A stretch of DNA of 64,000 nt from Oreocharis arfaki (GCA_013398015.1 VZRR01011338.1:310001-374000); one strand, 5' to 3'; counted from the first letter of the stretch, positions 23,400 through 36,744 are shown. Notes: a model not told the origin generated them from the letters alone. Program-made: numbers and translations.

Positions 23400-26300
23400 T
23401 TTTTGAATTTCTGAGGGTCCACTTCTCTGCTGCTTAAAATGTAGAGATGAACAAAAATTAGGAGACTGTAGGCAGGTTGGGACAGTAGATGCCAATGTTT
23501 TATGTCTCCCATTTCAGGCCAATGGTGCAAAGAGTGAGCCAGCACAGGTAAGTAGTGCACAGGAATGAGCGCCCAGAGGCTTGTGGGTAGGTCTTAAAAG
23601 AGTGGTTACCTCTCTGTGTGAGTATGTGCATTCAGTGACTCCACCTGGCACTAACAGCTGATAAAAAGCCAGCAAGGCAGCTCACAACAGCGCTTTCATG
23701 TGTGGCTCCGACAGCTGCTTTAGATTCAGCAGTACATCCCATGCAGAAGGGGAAAACCCAGGTTAAATACAGAATTAAGAGGTAATGAAGATACGACCTG
23801 ATGGTAGAATCTCTCCCAGTAGCTGAGTCTTCCCTCATCAGCAAAGCTGAGCGGTAATATTCCTGTCAGGGTGCAGACTAATTGAAAATCAAGGTGATCA
23901 GTTGTTAATTTCATAGGCTCTCTAGTTGCTATAAAAGTGCATCTTTGTCATAATCCATTCATAAAATATTTCTCATTGCCAGCACAGACAACTTCTTATG
24001 CCATTGTACCTCCTTATGGAATTAAAATCAGCAGCACAGGAAGTCTGAGTAATTGAGCATGAAAAAAACATCAATAGCAGGGATAATGCCATAGCGTCAC
24101 AAACACTCACCCACCATGAATAGCTCCAAATGTAATTTATAACTCTGCTTCAGTCTCAATTATAAAGACTGACAAATGAAGGAAGACTTCCTTCATTTTT
24201 GCTGGAATCTTCCTCTTGATGAAGATACTGAATTCAAATACTGATCACTTGACAGTCTTTTCTTTAGATCTACTCAGCAATTCATTTGCTACTTAAAAAC
24301 TAGCTGATACTGACAGAAACAAAGAAGATTTTGGTGAATAATTTAAAACTAAGAATCTCTTCTCTAAATTTAGTGAGTACTATGTTCTATTGCTCATCTT
24401 GGTGGACATGTATTTGATGAACAACAATGCCAATACAGTAGGAATTTATTTCAACACAAAATGCCTACCGAAACACTTTAAATATAAGCCTATTTTTGAG
24501 AGATTAGGCAGATGCGACAAGCAAAGCCTTCTGAAAATAATGATGACTTCAGAGTGTGACACCAACTCTGTGCAGCTCAAGGCAGTATATGGTTACACCA
24601 GATATCTATTTTGCATGGATAGGTCTCATGATAGGCAAGAGTGTGTTACGTGATGGATCCATATTGAATGGTGTCAATGGAATGGAAGCTGATTTTGGCT
24701 TCTTCACTGTTACAGGAAACTGCTCAGCTGACCAGAATCATGCAGTATGTGAAAACCAATCCCCCACAGAGGATGTTCAAAGAAAAATCACGTCGTGGTT
24801 AACAACCATAAATACATTGATAAGGGCACTAACTTGTATCCCATTGGACTGTAAACATTCCCCATTACTTCCAGCATTCACATTCTGTCATTTTAACCAG
24901 CTGCCTCAATAGGTAAGCAAGATAACTCTGAGACAGAGACTAGAAATATGCTTAAAGATGGACAAGTTTAAATCAAGGCCTGGGGACCAGGAAGTCTCAG
25001 CTCTCATTCCTCTTCTACCACTGCAAGGCAAATGGTCATATAGCGAGTCACTACAGCGACCACATCAATACCACCATGGCTCATGGAAACCAAAGGTGGT
25101 TCATCCTCCTGAAAAAAACAATACCAGTTGCATTATCTGCTATAGAGAAGTACTTACTGAGAACAGGAATTAGGGCACTATTCTTTTATCTGATCTTTAT
25201 TCCAATCTACTTCTTCCGTTATGTAATGGTATGTACATTATTAGCAATGAGAATTTCACACATGTGAAGAGCCAAATATTAGAGCATAAACTTCACTTCC
25301 CAAATCCTAGCTTTTTTCTGTTTCATTTTTTGTGGGGGTTTTTTTCACCCTTTAAGAGAATCCAATCATTCTAGTGCAAGGATGAAATAGAACAGATCAT
25401 GTGCTCCAGTGAATGAAACGAAGTAGAAAAAAAAAGTATAAATAGAAAAATACAGACTCATATATGACTAAGTAGAGAGAGTCAAAAGAAACACAGCAGC
25501 TACAGAAGAAAATTAAAAATAGTGGAAACAAACCCAGCGACTGAAAATGTGGATTATGAAACAGACTCAGCACATATGAATGAATGCTTGGCTTTCACAC
25601 TGGAAAAAGAAATCTTTTCACTTCAAGAGACAGAATTTTAGGCCAATTGTTAAAAAAAAATATAACAGAGTGTTTGTAACAACAATAACTGCCCTTCTCA
25701 CATGAACAACTGCATGTTTTCTTCAGTTTGCTGATTCCCTTAGAGGCAATGCCGGCTTAACAATTCCAACCTTCTTCCCACCACCAGCAGTCTGGTCCTG
25801 TTCCCTCTTTCATGAGGGCAGACATTTAGGAGGTCCCAGGGCAAACAGGTTTCAAACTGACCAATCCCCCAATGCCTACCTAAACTCTGGTTTTTTTCAG
25901 ATGGGTCAGTTCACAATTGCAAAAACAGCAGCTGAAAGACTTAGGAATTACAATAACTTGCCTGAAAGATGGGGCTGGTGTCCAGAGGCTGCTTACGAGA
26001 TCTTAAACAGACTTGTCATCACTTGCCTTAATTCATCATTCAACAAATGCTTTGTTTTAGGATCAGCTGGCTCTGCCTCCGAGAGAGGTAGTCCCTCATC
26101 TCATGGGTCCACCTTCTCTTCCACCCCATGTCTCCGTTTCCTTTTGGCAGACACAGATGTTTTTGTAGCTTTACAATAAACAGGATGGAGGAACTTACCC
26201 AGATGAAAAATAGATTTTGCCTTTGTTTTGCTCCAGTCGGTTCTCAAGGGGTGCATGTTCCACCTGTTTCACCCCACATGTACACACCTAAGGGCGTGAG

Positions 26301-28700
26301 CCAACGCCTGGGGAGAGGGACACAGGACTCACTCTGTCCAACACTGGCTTAGCTCATATATGTGCTCATGGAGTTACAGTGCTGTGGGCCCTAAAGCTGT
26401 CCTCTTTAGCTGTGCACAGGCAGGCACTTGTTTGTTGTGACTCTATACACAACAAGAAAATGGCTGAAGTAGCAACTCGTAAATGTATAAATCACCTCTC
26501 ATGCTCCCTCCAGTTACTTCCAGTTATTTGGGCAATTTCTTAATACAATTGCGCAGTCTGACAACAGATACCTGTGGAACCTTATTGCTCAGAGTCACTT
26601 GTAATTAACATGATTTCCGTCAGCAGAGAGAATCAGAAAATCCAGCTCAAGCCAGTTTTTAAAATGTCCATGAGTGGACAGTTTGCATGAAGCTAGAGAA
26701 GGTGATCCACCACTCATGCTTTTAATCTTTCTCTATAAGAACAGCTAAAAGCAAAATCAAGGAAAAAAATTCCTAATATGCTTATAGAAAAGACAATTTG
26801 AGACCTCTTCAATCAACCTGGCATGTCACAGTACATGAGAATTAGAAAAGGCAAAGAGAATGCGTTGCTGGAAAAAAACACAATTCTTCAAGGCTGACAG
26901 AGAAGTCAATCCAAAAGCAAAGAGAAGAAAGACAGTAAAGGCATTCACTCATCTATCCTAGGTAATGGGAATTTGAAAAATATGAGGGAGACAAGTTCCC
27001 ATAATCTTATGAAAGAAACAATTCACAAGGTGTTGGGTAAGTGGAACAAACAGAACAACCAGTGCAAGGCAGAAACTGGACAAAACATGTAGTACTGGCA
27101 AAGATCCTACTGTCTGACCTAAGTGTGGTCCTGAACCTGAAGCTTCACACTCAGCCACTGTGACAAGCCATGCACTGTGTCCTCTACAGGTGCCATCAGC
27201 TCCTCCCTGCCCTCCCTGCCTGCTCCTGCCTTCAGGTCACCTGTCACACTCATCAAGCCAGGGGCTAACTCAGAACAACTGGATGACCCACATGGAAACT
27301 CATCAATATATTTTCAGGCAGGACCATTATTTTCAGCTGCAGCATGGTCTTAAGCTTGCTAGGAAAACATACCTGAATCTACGGCAGATGTCTGAACACC
27401 AAAAATAGCCTTCTATATATATATATATAGTTATAGTTATACACATATATATATATATATATATTACAACTATATATATAGTTGCAATTCTATATAGATA
27501 CAGAATTGCAGCTTTTCCACTGCATGGAAATTATTTGGGATTTTCAGGAAGGCTGACTGCTTCATTCTGTAAATATATCTAATAAGGGAAGGCTTCCCCT
27601 GTCCTAAACTCTGTAGATCTGAAACTCTGGCATACTGCTGGACATCTACCAAATGACTAGTCAGTCAGAAGCCCTACTGGGTTAAATACATGGGCAACAT
27701 GATGATGATTGCAGATTTCAGAGTGCAAATACCTCACAAAAGGATGCTGGGAAGAAAAACAAAAATTGCTCAAGCTCTCTCAGAACATTCAGAATATCCT
27801 TTTAAAAATACATGATTTAGAAAAACCCCAAACACTACAACAAAATGTCACAAACCAAACAAAAAAACCCAACCCTGCTAACTTTGAACATACTGTTGTT
27901 GCTAACTCTGGGACTCCTCGGGGCTCATAAGGAGAAGTAGCAGTAAACAGAGAGCCAGGGTGTAAGTCCTGCAGGGTTCTGTAATTTCCCTGCTGTCTCA
28001 GATTTTTTAATGAGAATAAGAACTGCTAGATCACTGAATGAGGTCCAGAAGGCTAAAGCAGAGGTATACGCCTCTACCTCCTGGAACCTGAGGAAAAGTA
28101 AATATCAGAGGGTAGCTCCCAACAGGTAGATTTTCCTCACTCTGCTCTTGCAGGGGTTATCAGGCCCCCTCTCCTGTCTCATTCTTTATTTTAGATATAA
28201 AGAAGATTACTACTGATCAGCTGTGCAAAACTTAGGCAGTTTTGCAAGGTCTCCAGCAGAAAGCCATCAAATGAGCTCTAGCACAAGCTGGACAAGCTGG
28301 GAACTTGCACGGGAACCAACAACTGACGGGCACAGCCGCAGTACTTTCCTAGATCAACGCACTTAGAAGGCAACAGCTTGGAGATGAGATCTCAACTTTA
28401 GCTGGCAAAACCCCTCCAATGGTTCCACTAGCTCAGTACAAATACAGTACTGGTTCCACTGACACAGTACAAATAACTTCACAGCACCACTAGAAATAAT
28501 ATAAACCTTAGATTTGGTGACCTAGGTAGACTGTGTTCAAAAACCAGGAAGAATGATACAAGCAAAGGCTCATCCCTCTCCCTCTTTGAAGTGACCTTCC
28601 ACATATTTGAAGACTATCACATTTCCCCTCAGTCTTTTTTTCTCCAAGCTAAATAAACCTTCTATCATTGTCTTTCATCACAGACTGTGCTTTTGAGACT
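23400..28700. other. no confident gene; probable intron or intergenic
   Basis: Several open frames (24390-24912, 25901-26352, minus 26958-27158, plus 27160-27408) were examined. A 38-bp plus-strand segment at about 24875-24912 has a fair acceptor and a strong GTAAGC donor but no partner exon. Upstream exons of gene 1 may lie here unseen. No CpG-island promoter is visible. Confidence 0.4.
27413..27512. repeat. (TA)n microsatellite with nested palindromes
   Basis: Long alternating TA blocks interrupted by gttatagttat and acaac. The 18-bp caactatatatatagttg (27467-27484) is a perfect palindrome, followed by GCAATTCT and AGAATTGC arms (27484-27510). The block could extrude cruciforms; it is probably simple-repeat decay. 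Confidence 0.85.
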
Positions 28701-28710
28701 TTTGATAGTT

Positions 28711-28716
28711 TTTATT
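28711..28716 (-). terminator. possible poly(A) signal AATAAA
   Basis: AATAAA read on the minus strand, about 200 bp after the TAG that ends the possible minus-strand exon at 28918-29082. It supports that exon as a terminal one, but AATAAA is common in AT-rich DNA. Confidence 0.25.
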
Positions 28717-28917
28717 GTATTCAACTGTAGTTCTAAAAATTAATCTTAGTCCAAGGAATCTTGCAACTGATCTATCACTGTGCTGCACCAATACAGCAAC
28801 AGCCTTAAGAGATCTCTGATTTTACTGTCAGACAAGTTTCACAGAAATCAAAACTATTCTGTGAAACAGATCTTGCTGGGTTTTGCAAGAGCAACCCCAC
28901 GATCCGGCGCTACTGTA

Positions 28918-29082
28918 ATATCAAATCAAGGTCTTCTGGCAAAGGATTTTCAGTGGAAGAGAAAGAGACACAAGGATCTAATGCTCTAAATGTACAGCAA
29001 ATGAAAATGTTCAAAATGTCTTTTAACTCATGAAAAATAAAGTCACGAGGAGCTAACTGTGAATCTCTCAACATGACACTGT
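28918..29082 (-). CDS. possible minus-strand terminal exon
   Basis: The acceptor is the strongest in the window (ttatttattttctttttaaacacctctacag). One base then completes a codon, followed by VMLRDSQLAPRDFIFHELKD, ILNIFICCTFRALDPC, and a tail ENPLPEDLDLILQ before TAG. The composition is protein-like. No good donor precedes the stop, so it would be a last exon. Its incoming phase fits neither gene 1 nor gene 3 exons found here. A plus-strand reading overlaps it at 28910-28989. Product not recognised. Confidence 0.35.
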
Positions 29083-30716
29083 AGAGGTGTTTAAAAAGAA
29101 AATAAATAAAAGTAAATAAGAAGGCAAAGTCGGAGTATTTGTGCTGAGGTAGGAACTGAAACAGTGGCATCATGAAGAGACTTTGTTTACAAGGGGCAGT
29201 TTTTCACAATGACATTTACTGCTGTCACTAAGCTAAAAGAGAGATCAACATACTCACTTGATGACAGAAATAGTAGGTACATCTCTTATTACTGAGGAAA
29301 ATGTGTTGAGAATGACATTTCATGGCTTAATCTGTATTGCAGATTATATTGAGTTCAATTAAAAGGTTTGATACTGAAATCAGTTATTCCTCATTTAGCT
29401 GCCTGACATCAGACATACTAACTATCTACTACTTCTACAAACTGAAATTAAAGAAAAAAACACAAAGCAGGAAAAATAAAATTCTGGCAGCTATTGTGAT
29501 CTACATCTTTATTCAAAGATCTTCCAAGATACCTCTGAAGCAGGCAATTTATGGTTACTTAGTCTTTCCTTGTTACATCCTGTAATCCAGACACACTCAT
29601 TAAAGCTCTAACTTCCTTTCAGTTTCTTAGGCAACAACCAGTATTCTCTTCTCAGAAACCTCAAAGTTCAGAGTATCTAATTGCAGGAGAGATCTGGATT
29701 TTAAAGCCCCAGCAGCTTTGAAGGCAGGCTAGGTTATGCAAAAGAATTTTATTTACCCAATTACTGGTTCCTAATTTTTTTCATAAAACAAAAATAAGTC
29801 TTTGCAGAAATCCTTATATTTTGTTCATTCTAGAAAAACCTGCTTGTGTCAACACTTTTATTTTCAATAGATAGCCTGCTGAACTGAAAAACAAGCACAT
29901 AGAAAATATTTCTTCCTTAAGATAGTTAGAAGGTAAAATTGCCTGTGGTTGTAGGAGATATCTCAGAGGATGACACAGCTATTGCTTTAATAAGGCATTT
30001 TGATATTGTCTCATACAATATGCTCATAATCAAACATGTCACTATTGTGACATTGATATTGTATGCTAACCACAAAACAAGTTGGAAAACTATTCAAAGA
30101 GTAATTTTCACTAGGTTCCTCTAAGTCATTTCATACACTAAGAGTACTTACATAGAGTTCCTGTCAGATAGGTGCAAGGATCTTATTCTGTTTCCATTAC
30201 TCTCTTGGCTGCTAATGTAGCAAAAACACCTTTCAAATTAAAACAAGCTGAGAAGTGTTGCAAGCACCACGGTGGCAATAAACAGACTTCAAAACGGCCT
30301 TGAAAAAACACGAGATGCAATTCAGAAATGGTAAGTTCAAAGTACTACACTCAAGGAGAACTAATTGCACAAATACAAAGTGGGCAAATATTCTGAAAAA
30401 CAAAAGCTGGGAGTATAGAAAACCACAAACTGAACATGAAGTAATCCATTGCCATGATACAAAGAAAGAATTTGCTTTAAATTCATTCTCAACAGTGTGG
30501 ATAACCTTAGGCAGCCACTATTTGTCTTAAAACTACATGTTTACTCAGGCTTCTAGATAGACCCATAGTAGTTCTGGTATTTTAAAAGAGAACAAAAAAC
30601 TGAATTCCACTTACTCCTTAAAAAATTAATTACAAACATAAGGTGTCATTTCACGGTTAATATGAGCAAAATTACATCTGCCACCTTGGGCATGAAATGC
30701 TTTTCTCCCTTTTCAG

Positions 30717-30868
30717 TTTCTCAGTTTATTTCTGAAAAGCCAGTGCGTTATACAGAGAAATTCAGGACATGGGATCCTCACAGTGCAAATGCCAAACCCT
30801 TCCAAGAATACGAGACCCACATTTGTGTAATTGCAGTAGGAACAGATGCAGTGGATGCAACTGCAAAG
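30717..30868 (+). CDS. Gene 2 candidate coding exon
   Basis: A strong acceptor (gcttttctcccttttcag) and donor (GCAAAG|GTATCT) bound 152 bp: two bases, then 50 codons ending in phase 0. It reads SQFISEKPVRYTEKFRTWDP, then HSANAKPFQEYETHICVIAV and GTDAVDATAK. Codon use and composition look coding and the opposite strand does not. Assignment to gene 2 rests on strand and position only; exons between here and 38 kb were not found. Confidence 0.55.
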
Positions 30869-31140
30869 GTATCTAGTGTTAACTACATGTCCTTGTGGAG
30901 TCACTAAAGACCAGCTGTTTAAAAATTACATATGAATGCCTCATTTAATGGACTACAAATAGGCACACAGCAGGATTACCTGCATAGATATTTTTTCTTA
31001 GCCAAACATAGAGGTGTCTAAAAATGTTCAAGTAAAATAAATCCAGGAGGTTTTGTATGTCAAGTATAATGCATGAAAAATTGGGTTTTGGCTTTTATTA
31101 TTATTAATTGGTTTTTGGAAAAATTTGGCTTTTCTGGTAC

Positions 31141-31212
31141 CATATAATCATTAAGGTAGAAAAAAACCTCTGAGATCATCCAGTCCAACCATGATTCATA
31201 TCCTACCCCTGG
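31141..31212 (-). mobile_element. CR1 LINE, short 3'-end remnant
   Basis: aatcattaaggtagaaaaaaacctctgagatcatccagtccaacca is the reverse complement of the CR1 3' terminus. Only about 70 bp remain. It lies in the proposed gene 2 intron. Confidence 0.85.
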
Positions 31213-32859
31213 AAGAAACTATACTTCAAGCATGATAGTTTTACTTGTCGTATCTCAAGTCTGCATTTTCTACAGAGATCAGGCTGTCATGGGAAAAGAA
31301 ATTTGCACATAAAATTTGTGAAGTTGAATATATTAGCTTCAGAAATGTTCACTTAAGGAAAAAAAAAGGAAAAATTTTATTTAAATCAACTCAAATACTC
31401 CTACCTTATCTGATGAGCAATGAATAGAATCAAATTTGAGACAACCTTCCATCTTCCTATTCCATTTATTATAAGCAACTAAAATGCATCTTCTATTCTT
31501 TTCCCTTTCTGTAATTTGAAACTCTAATCACATCTTTAAACTCTTATCCACTGACCAGAATTATTAAACGTAATTCTGATGTTGGAAGATTCCCTTTATC
31601 TACCCCCTTCTTCAGTTCCAATTATGAGTATGAAACAAAGAGAAAACAAGCCTACAGCTTTAAGTGCCCTTCAGTGTCAAAAGGCTATGAGGCCTTCAGT
31701 TCTACCTAATGTGAAAAAAAAAAAGCAGGACAAGAGAAACCAAGGAATAATGGAGAATATGGCCATTTAGCATGTTATCACTTGCCACAAAATTCAGAAC
31801 CTGCATCCAAGCAGATTCATCAATACTACGCAGCAGCTCCTCTGCTGCATCACCTGTAGCTGGATTCCACTGCTAACAGTGAAGGAAGCTTGAATTTCTC
31901 AGACATCACTTCACCTTTCATTTAAGGGACTGTGAAAAAGTCCCCAGGGTTCTTCAGGGGAGCAAGTGAAACAACATAATTCTTAAAAACATAAACCAGG
32001 ATTCTTTTTCCTTTAGTCGACATCAAGCAAGACTGAATGATCTGGGTAAAAGGACAGCAAGATATGTCTTCGGTCCATCAGCTGCAGAGTGTACAGAACA
32101 AGCAGTTCAGGGCAGAGCAGTAGGAGACGGGTTTCCTGTCTGGCAACAGCACTAATTCTCATGGTGTGAACAGCTTCTCCATCTTAGATCCCTCTCTGTC
32201 CTGCCAGCCAAGCTGTTTGAGCAACCAAGCAATGAACTTGATCAGAGAGCCGATCCCTCTGTAAAGCAACCCAGAAAAAAAAATGCTTATTTTCAGGCGA
32301 ATCCATTCTGAGTGTTGTCAACTGTGCAAGAGCCCAATCAGATCTGACAGCACAACGGAAGAAGCCCTGCATAGACACAAGTGGGAAGCCATGAGCACTT
32401 GATTAAGTTGACAGTGACACTTAAGAAATACAGAGAACGACACTGGAAATACCAGAAGGATAAGAAAGCCTGACATAACCACACAAATACAGGTACTCCA
32501 ACACTGATCCCAATTCTACAACGTCTCAGATCCAACAATGAAGCCGACCCAGGAAGTCCCCGTCCCTTCAGCAGCTGTTTGCCTGTTAGTCATGCGTGCT
32601 GATCAAACCTTTTCTATGTTGAACAGAGCATTGGTTCAACAAAAGCAACTGGAGTGAAAATAATGCCTGAAAGAAAAGGAAGACAAAGGTGTGCAAGATC
32701 TCGAGGAAAACTCAGTGTAAGACTGTTTCCTATGAAACTTATATCAAAACAACTAAACTAGTTGTAATTCTTCTTTTTCAACTGTGCGGTGCAATCTGTG
32801 CACTGGGACATGTTAAAATCAAAAGTTCCCCTACATGATGTGGCTCAGGTTCTTTTTCA

Positions 32860-32939
32860 TTATTTCGCATCCACGTAAGAGAAGCTAAGGAGCATGGCCA
32901 AGAAAAATAAGGCGGCTACAATGTACCATTTCATCATAC
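32860..32939 (-). CDS. Gene 3 terminal coding exon with C-terminal membrane helix
   Basis: Acceptor gtttttctttccctag, two bases, then MMKWYIVAALFFLAMLLSFS, ending YVDAK and TAA at 32860-32862. The stretch WYIVAALFFLAMLLSF is a clear membrane helix. It superficially resembles a signal peptide, but the frame stops five residues later with no donor, so it must be a C-terminus. The next exon upstream joins in phase (G plus GT, Gly). Confidence 0.6.
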
Positions 32940-33098
32940 CTAGGGAAAGAAAAACAAGCACTAGTACATACATCTCCAACACCCAGACATCAAAACAAGC
33001 ATTTTTATTTTTCAATTCTGTTTATTTGGACAGGCTCAGGAGGCTGCCCATTTCATAAAACAGGGAGGATAACAGGAAAGCAACTTCAGAGGACTTAC

Positions 33099-33203
33099 CC
33101 CTGGTTACCCCAGAATACTGTATGTGGTTTAGAGCAGATATCATGCACCACTCCATTAACAACTCACCACCCCCCAGGACAAGCCCATGTGAGAACAATT
33201 GTT
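33099..33203 (-). CDS. Gene 3 penultimate coding exon
   Basis: Acceptor gatctctttctggtgttaatcag and a consensus donor GGG|GTAAGT. Two bases, 34 codons, one base: QLFSHGLVLGGGELLMEWCM, then ISALNHIQYSGVTR. The 105-bp length keeps phase 1 on both sides. An overlapping plus-strand open frame has no splice support. Confidence 0.5.
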
Positions 33204-34425
33204 CTGATTAACACCAGAAAGAGATCGTATGAGCAAGGGGGAAAGAAAGCAAAAGTACATGAACTCCACACCCAGGTTTTTAAAAAAGCACAAGGGGAAG
33301 TTATGTTCACAACTTTTTTCTCAAAGTCAACGAGATTTCGACATCAGAATTTTCCATTCTGTAAAACCATTCTTTTGTATAATCTTAATTACAAAATGAG
33401 GTGACACCCAAGCTGACTTTCTGAAGGACGCTGTAGTGGTCTCATAGCTCAGACATCACACTAGCACTGTACACCTGGAGAACTGAAAACTGATTTAGTC
33501 CCCGAGAGACAGCTCTGAGATTCCATGTATTGTACATGGGAATTACATAGTTACTTACAGTAATGAAAAAACTGTGAATTTTCAGAAGAAATTAATCCAC
33601 AAGAAGCTTCTGCTAAATACATAATATTACCAACCACTTGAATTCTGTCCTAAAGTACTAGAAAATTTTATGGGACAAACCTTTTTTGTGAGAAATAACT
33701 TACTCTTCTTTCTTATATCTAATTTCTGTGAACTAGAAGAGAACTTCTCTAACACCTACCAGATACTATTCTCATTGTATTAAGGAAGACAAATTTCTTT
33801 TATTAGATGCTGTCTCTTACTAGACACACAGGGTTTATGCATAGCACAAAATGCCTCATAAAGAAACCAACATACATTCAAAAAAACTGCATATAACACC
33901 ATATTGACTGTGATGTCTAAACAGTATTTTAGAGTGTTTACACATGTGCCTAAATATTGTCCTGAAAATTCTGCAAAATCGAGGACAGGACATTTATATA
34001 AAACTTACTAACTCCCAGAAAATGTAATCTGAAACTGATAGATACTATCAAGATTGCATTACAATTGCAGGACTTGATTGCAAACAGTAGCACAGGCACT
34101 ATATGAAAGTTCCATTCCAGAAATAAGAATTTGGATTAAACTATTTGAAATTAAGGACAAAGAGTAAACAAGAAACTTCATTACAAGGATTATATTTGTC
34201 AACATTTCAGCCGACTGAAATATATTTTCTATTTAGGGATACAGCCTGTACGTGCATTTCCAGTAGGTTTGATTTACATGATAAATTATTTTAAATATTA
34301 CTCCCTAAGTCTTATTTCTCTTAGCTTCCAATATAATCGTATTGGATAGTGTCTCTTTTCTGCTAAGAACACGGATTCTTTATAATACACTTAGCTGTAA
34401 AGACCTTTTTATTTGAGAGGCTTAC

Positions 34426-34450
34426 CATATATTGAAAAAAAAGCTGTAGC
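34426..34450 (-). CDS. Gene 3 possible 25-bp microexon
   Basis: Acceptor gctttttagccatttgcag and donor ATATG|GTAAGCC around 25 bp. In phase 0 it reads ATAFFSIY and leaves one base, which fits the exon at 33203. Microexons this small are rare, and the splice motifs could coincide by chance. Confidence 0.3.
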
Positions 34451-35256
34451 CTGCAAATGGCTAAAAAGCATTCCATTAAATCCTGTGCACAAGGACAAAA
34501 TTCCAATAAGATTTGCAACCACACCAATCGTGTATCAGCCTGTGTGGGCTGTGTGAGCAGTCCAAGTAACTCAGCTTTGGTAAATATGACAGGTTGAGGC
34601 AATGACAGAAAACACATACACCTTAGATTCAAACAGCCAAAACCACCTCACTGGAGTTACCAGCACTGGAAAACAGCTGTATGGGCTATAAGTCAAGAAG
34701 AAAACCTGAAATGAGAAATCCATGGTTAATTTTAGTTCTGGTACACGATTCACTGCTTAACCTTTAGCACTGAGCCTCTCTGTGCCTCAGCTTTCCTACA
34801 CAGAAAAACAGGGATTTGCACAATTTTTCATGGTGTATCAAATTTGCTCTGCTCCCAAGCTTCTGCTAATAATAGCTCTGTGCGAGATGGAAAGCAGCCA
34901 GCTTTAAGAGCTGAGTGCAAGTAAAGAGCATCTGTCAGCTACATTAAAAAAATTTAAAACATCTTAGGCAAGGAAAGCATGACCTAGTACTCTGCTCAAC
35001 AGTAATTGTCTTCCTGTCTGTATGGGAAGCTGCAACATAACTTCTGATCCATCCTTACATTTTAGAGGAAGATTTCATTCTTACTGGCTGAAAACCTGAA
35101 AAGGAAACAAGAAAACAGAGGCTACATCCCCTGACCTAAGTTTGTTTTTTTAAACTCCTTCCATGTCACCATGAACTTCCAGGATTCTTCAAGGGAGCCA
35201 TTAATATCCCCTACCCATCTCACCCTGTCTGGCTATCTCAGCTTCACAAATCTTGC

Positions 35257-35700
35257 CTATTCTTGAAGAGACAAGTTACACTTCAGCCTGGGAGAAAAGA
35301 AAGAGAGAATATTTATGGAGGTGAGATGCACAGCGGGAGAGATGCACAGCATCACTGCTGGAGAAGCCAAAGGGGCTGGAGGAACTCCCAGAGCCACTGG
35401 CTGTAGGAGAGAGAATGCAAGACATTGACAGCAGGGGGAAAAAGGTGGCCTGTGGCACGGGAGACTGGCAGATGGGATGGGGTGCATGGAAAATAAGAAA
35501 CACACAGAAGCCCTGGCTTGGAGATGCATATCCCTGGACTTTTCCCTCTGCAACTCCAGCACAGCAGATAATGCTCCCACTGGCAAAACTGCACAGAGTC
35601 ATGGAGCAGGAGAAACCTGGCAGTGCTGGGTGAAATGGAGATACTAGATGCAACAGCAAAGGGGTGTGAGGAGGGTTCTGAGGGAGTCCCTGTCAGCAAG
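35257..35700. other. G-rich (plus) / C-rich (minus) block without gene call
   Basis: All three minus-strand frames stay open for 109-127 codons because of a Ser, Pro, Phe and Leu-rich composition. That is a compositional effect and not evidence of a gene. No splice-bounded exon stands out. Confidence 0.4.
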
Positions 35701-36744
35701 TGAGTTTGTTGGGCTCTATAGAGCCTGTCCTGTCCTGCTCAGCTTACCCAAGGCCTGTATTCTGGTTTCTTACATATTAACGTTACTCTCCATTTAGCAA
35801 AACTTCCCAAGTGCTGATTTGTCCTTGTCAGCCTCCTGTCTCCTCTCCTTCATCTTCTGCCAGCAAAGATCTGATGTTCTGTAGCCAACTGGCACTTCAC
35901 TGCCAGGGACACAGTGCTGCCAACCCCACACCCACCTGAGAGGTGCCTCCAAGCACCCACCATCAGTGGCGGGTTGCACAACTGCTGTGCTACATTCACC
36001 TTATGCATATCAGTGCTACAAGTGTACTGCAGTTTTGGGCATGCAAACTTGTTTTGCTCAGACTTTAGGATGCTCCAGTATTACTACTCTTTGTATGTTT
36101 TTGACATGGTTTGCAGCAGGTCAGCTCTTGATTTTCTTACCGATAGTCACAGCTGAAAGGTCTTATTTGGAGTGATAAAGCTGCAGGATTTTTCTGTTAA
36201 TTTTTAAACTTCCCTCTATTACCCCTTGCACTCCCCTCATATAAATAAACATCTGCCTTCCCTCTTGAAGGCCACCCATGCTAGTGTATTCCAGCAAGAT
36301 CCTGTTCCAGGTCACCGCACACAGCCCAAGCTATGCACTTGCTTCACCACCACCCAAAGGGATTAAAAGAAATTTAACCGCCAGACAATCTGGAAAATCT
36401 AAGTTGAACATTTACTGCTATTAACCGCGCAAAAGATTGCACTGGGTTGATATGCATAGGTAGTTACAGCATTTGGAAGCACAGACTTCATCAGATGCAT
36501 GTACCACCCAAGCAAGATGTTTTCTACAATTCAAAGTCAGCACACACCACTTAAACTGTTGTCCTTCCCCCTCATTATCACTTTTCCCTCACACATATAT
36601 CACTTGGCTTTGTCTTTCTCACAAGGGAAATAAGTGGGTTTGATTCTCACCATTCACTGAGCCTTAGCTCACTGCATTCGGAGTGCCCAGACAGTGCAAG
36701 GACAAATCTGCAGGAACTTTCTGCAACTGATTTGAAAATCAATC

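Larger units (their letters stand above)
32860..34450 (-). other. Gene 3: 3' end of an unidentified membrane protein gene
   Basis: Three minus-strand exons (34450-34426, 33203-33099, 32939-32860) join in phase 1 throughout and end at TAA. The predicted C-terminus is a single hydrophobic helix with a short polar end, so the product would be tail-anchored or the last helix of a multi-pass protein. The two last exons have strong splice sites. Earlier exons were not found and may lie antisense to gene 2 further right. A poly(A) signal is not obvious until about 31.46 kb, which would make a 1.4 kb 3' UTR. Family unknown. Confidence 0.5.

Noticed and set aside
24390..24912. overlapping plus-strand open frames
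   Set aside because: Composition not convincing in the long frames; only a 38-bp terminal segment has a good donor and it has no partner exon.
25901..26179. open frame starting right after a tttttttcag acceptor
   Set aside because: The first 40 codons look plausible but there is no usable donor, and the second half becomes low-complexity Ser-rich.
35257..35700. three overlapping minus-strand open frames of 109-127 codons
   Set aside because: All frames open at once through a C- and T-rich strand; a compositional artefact.
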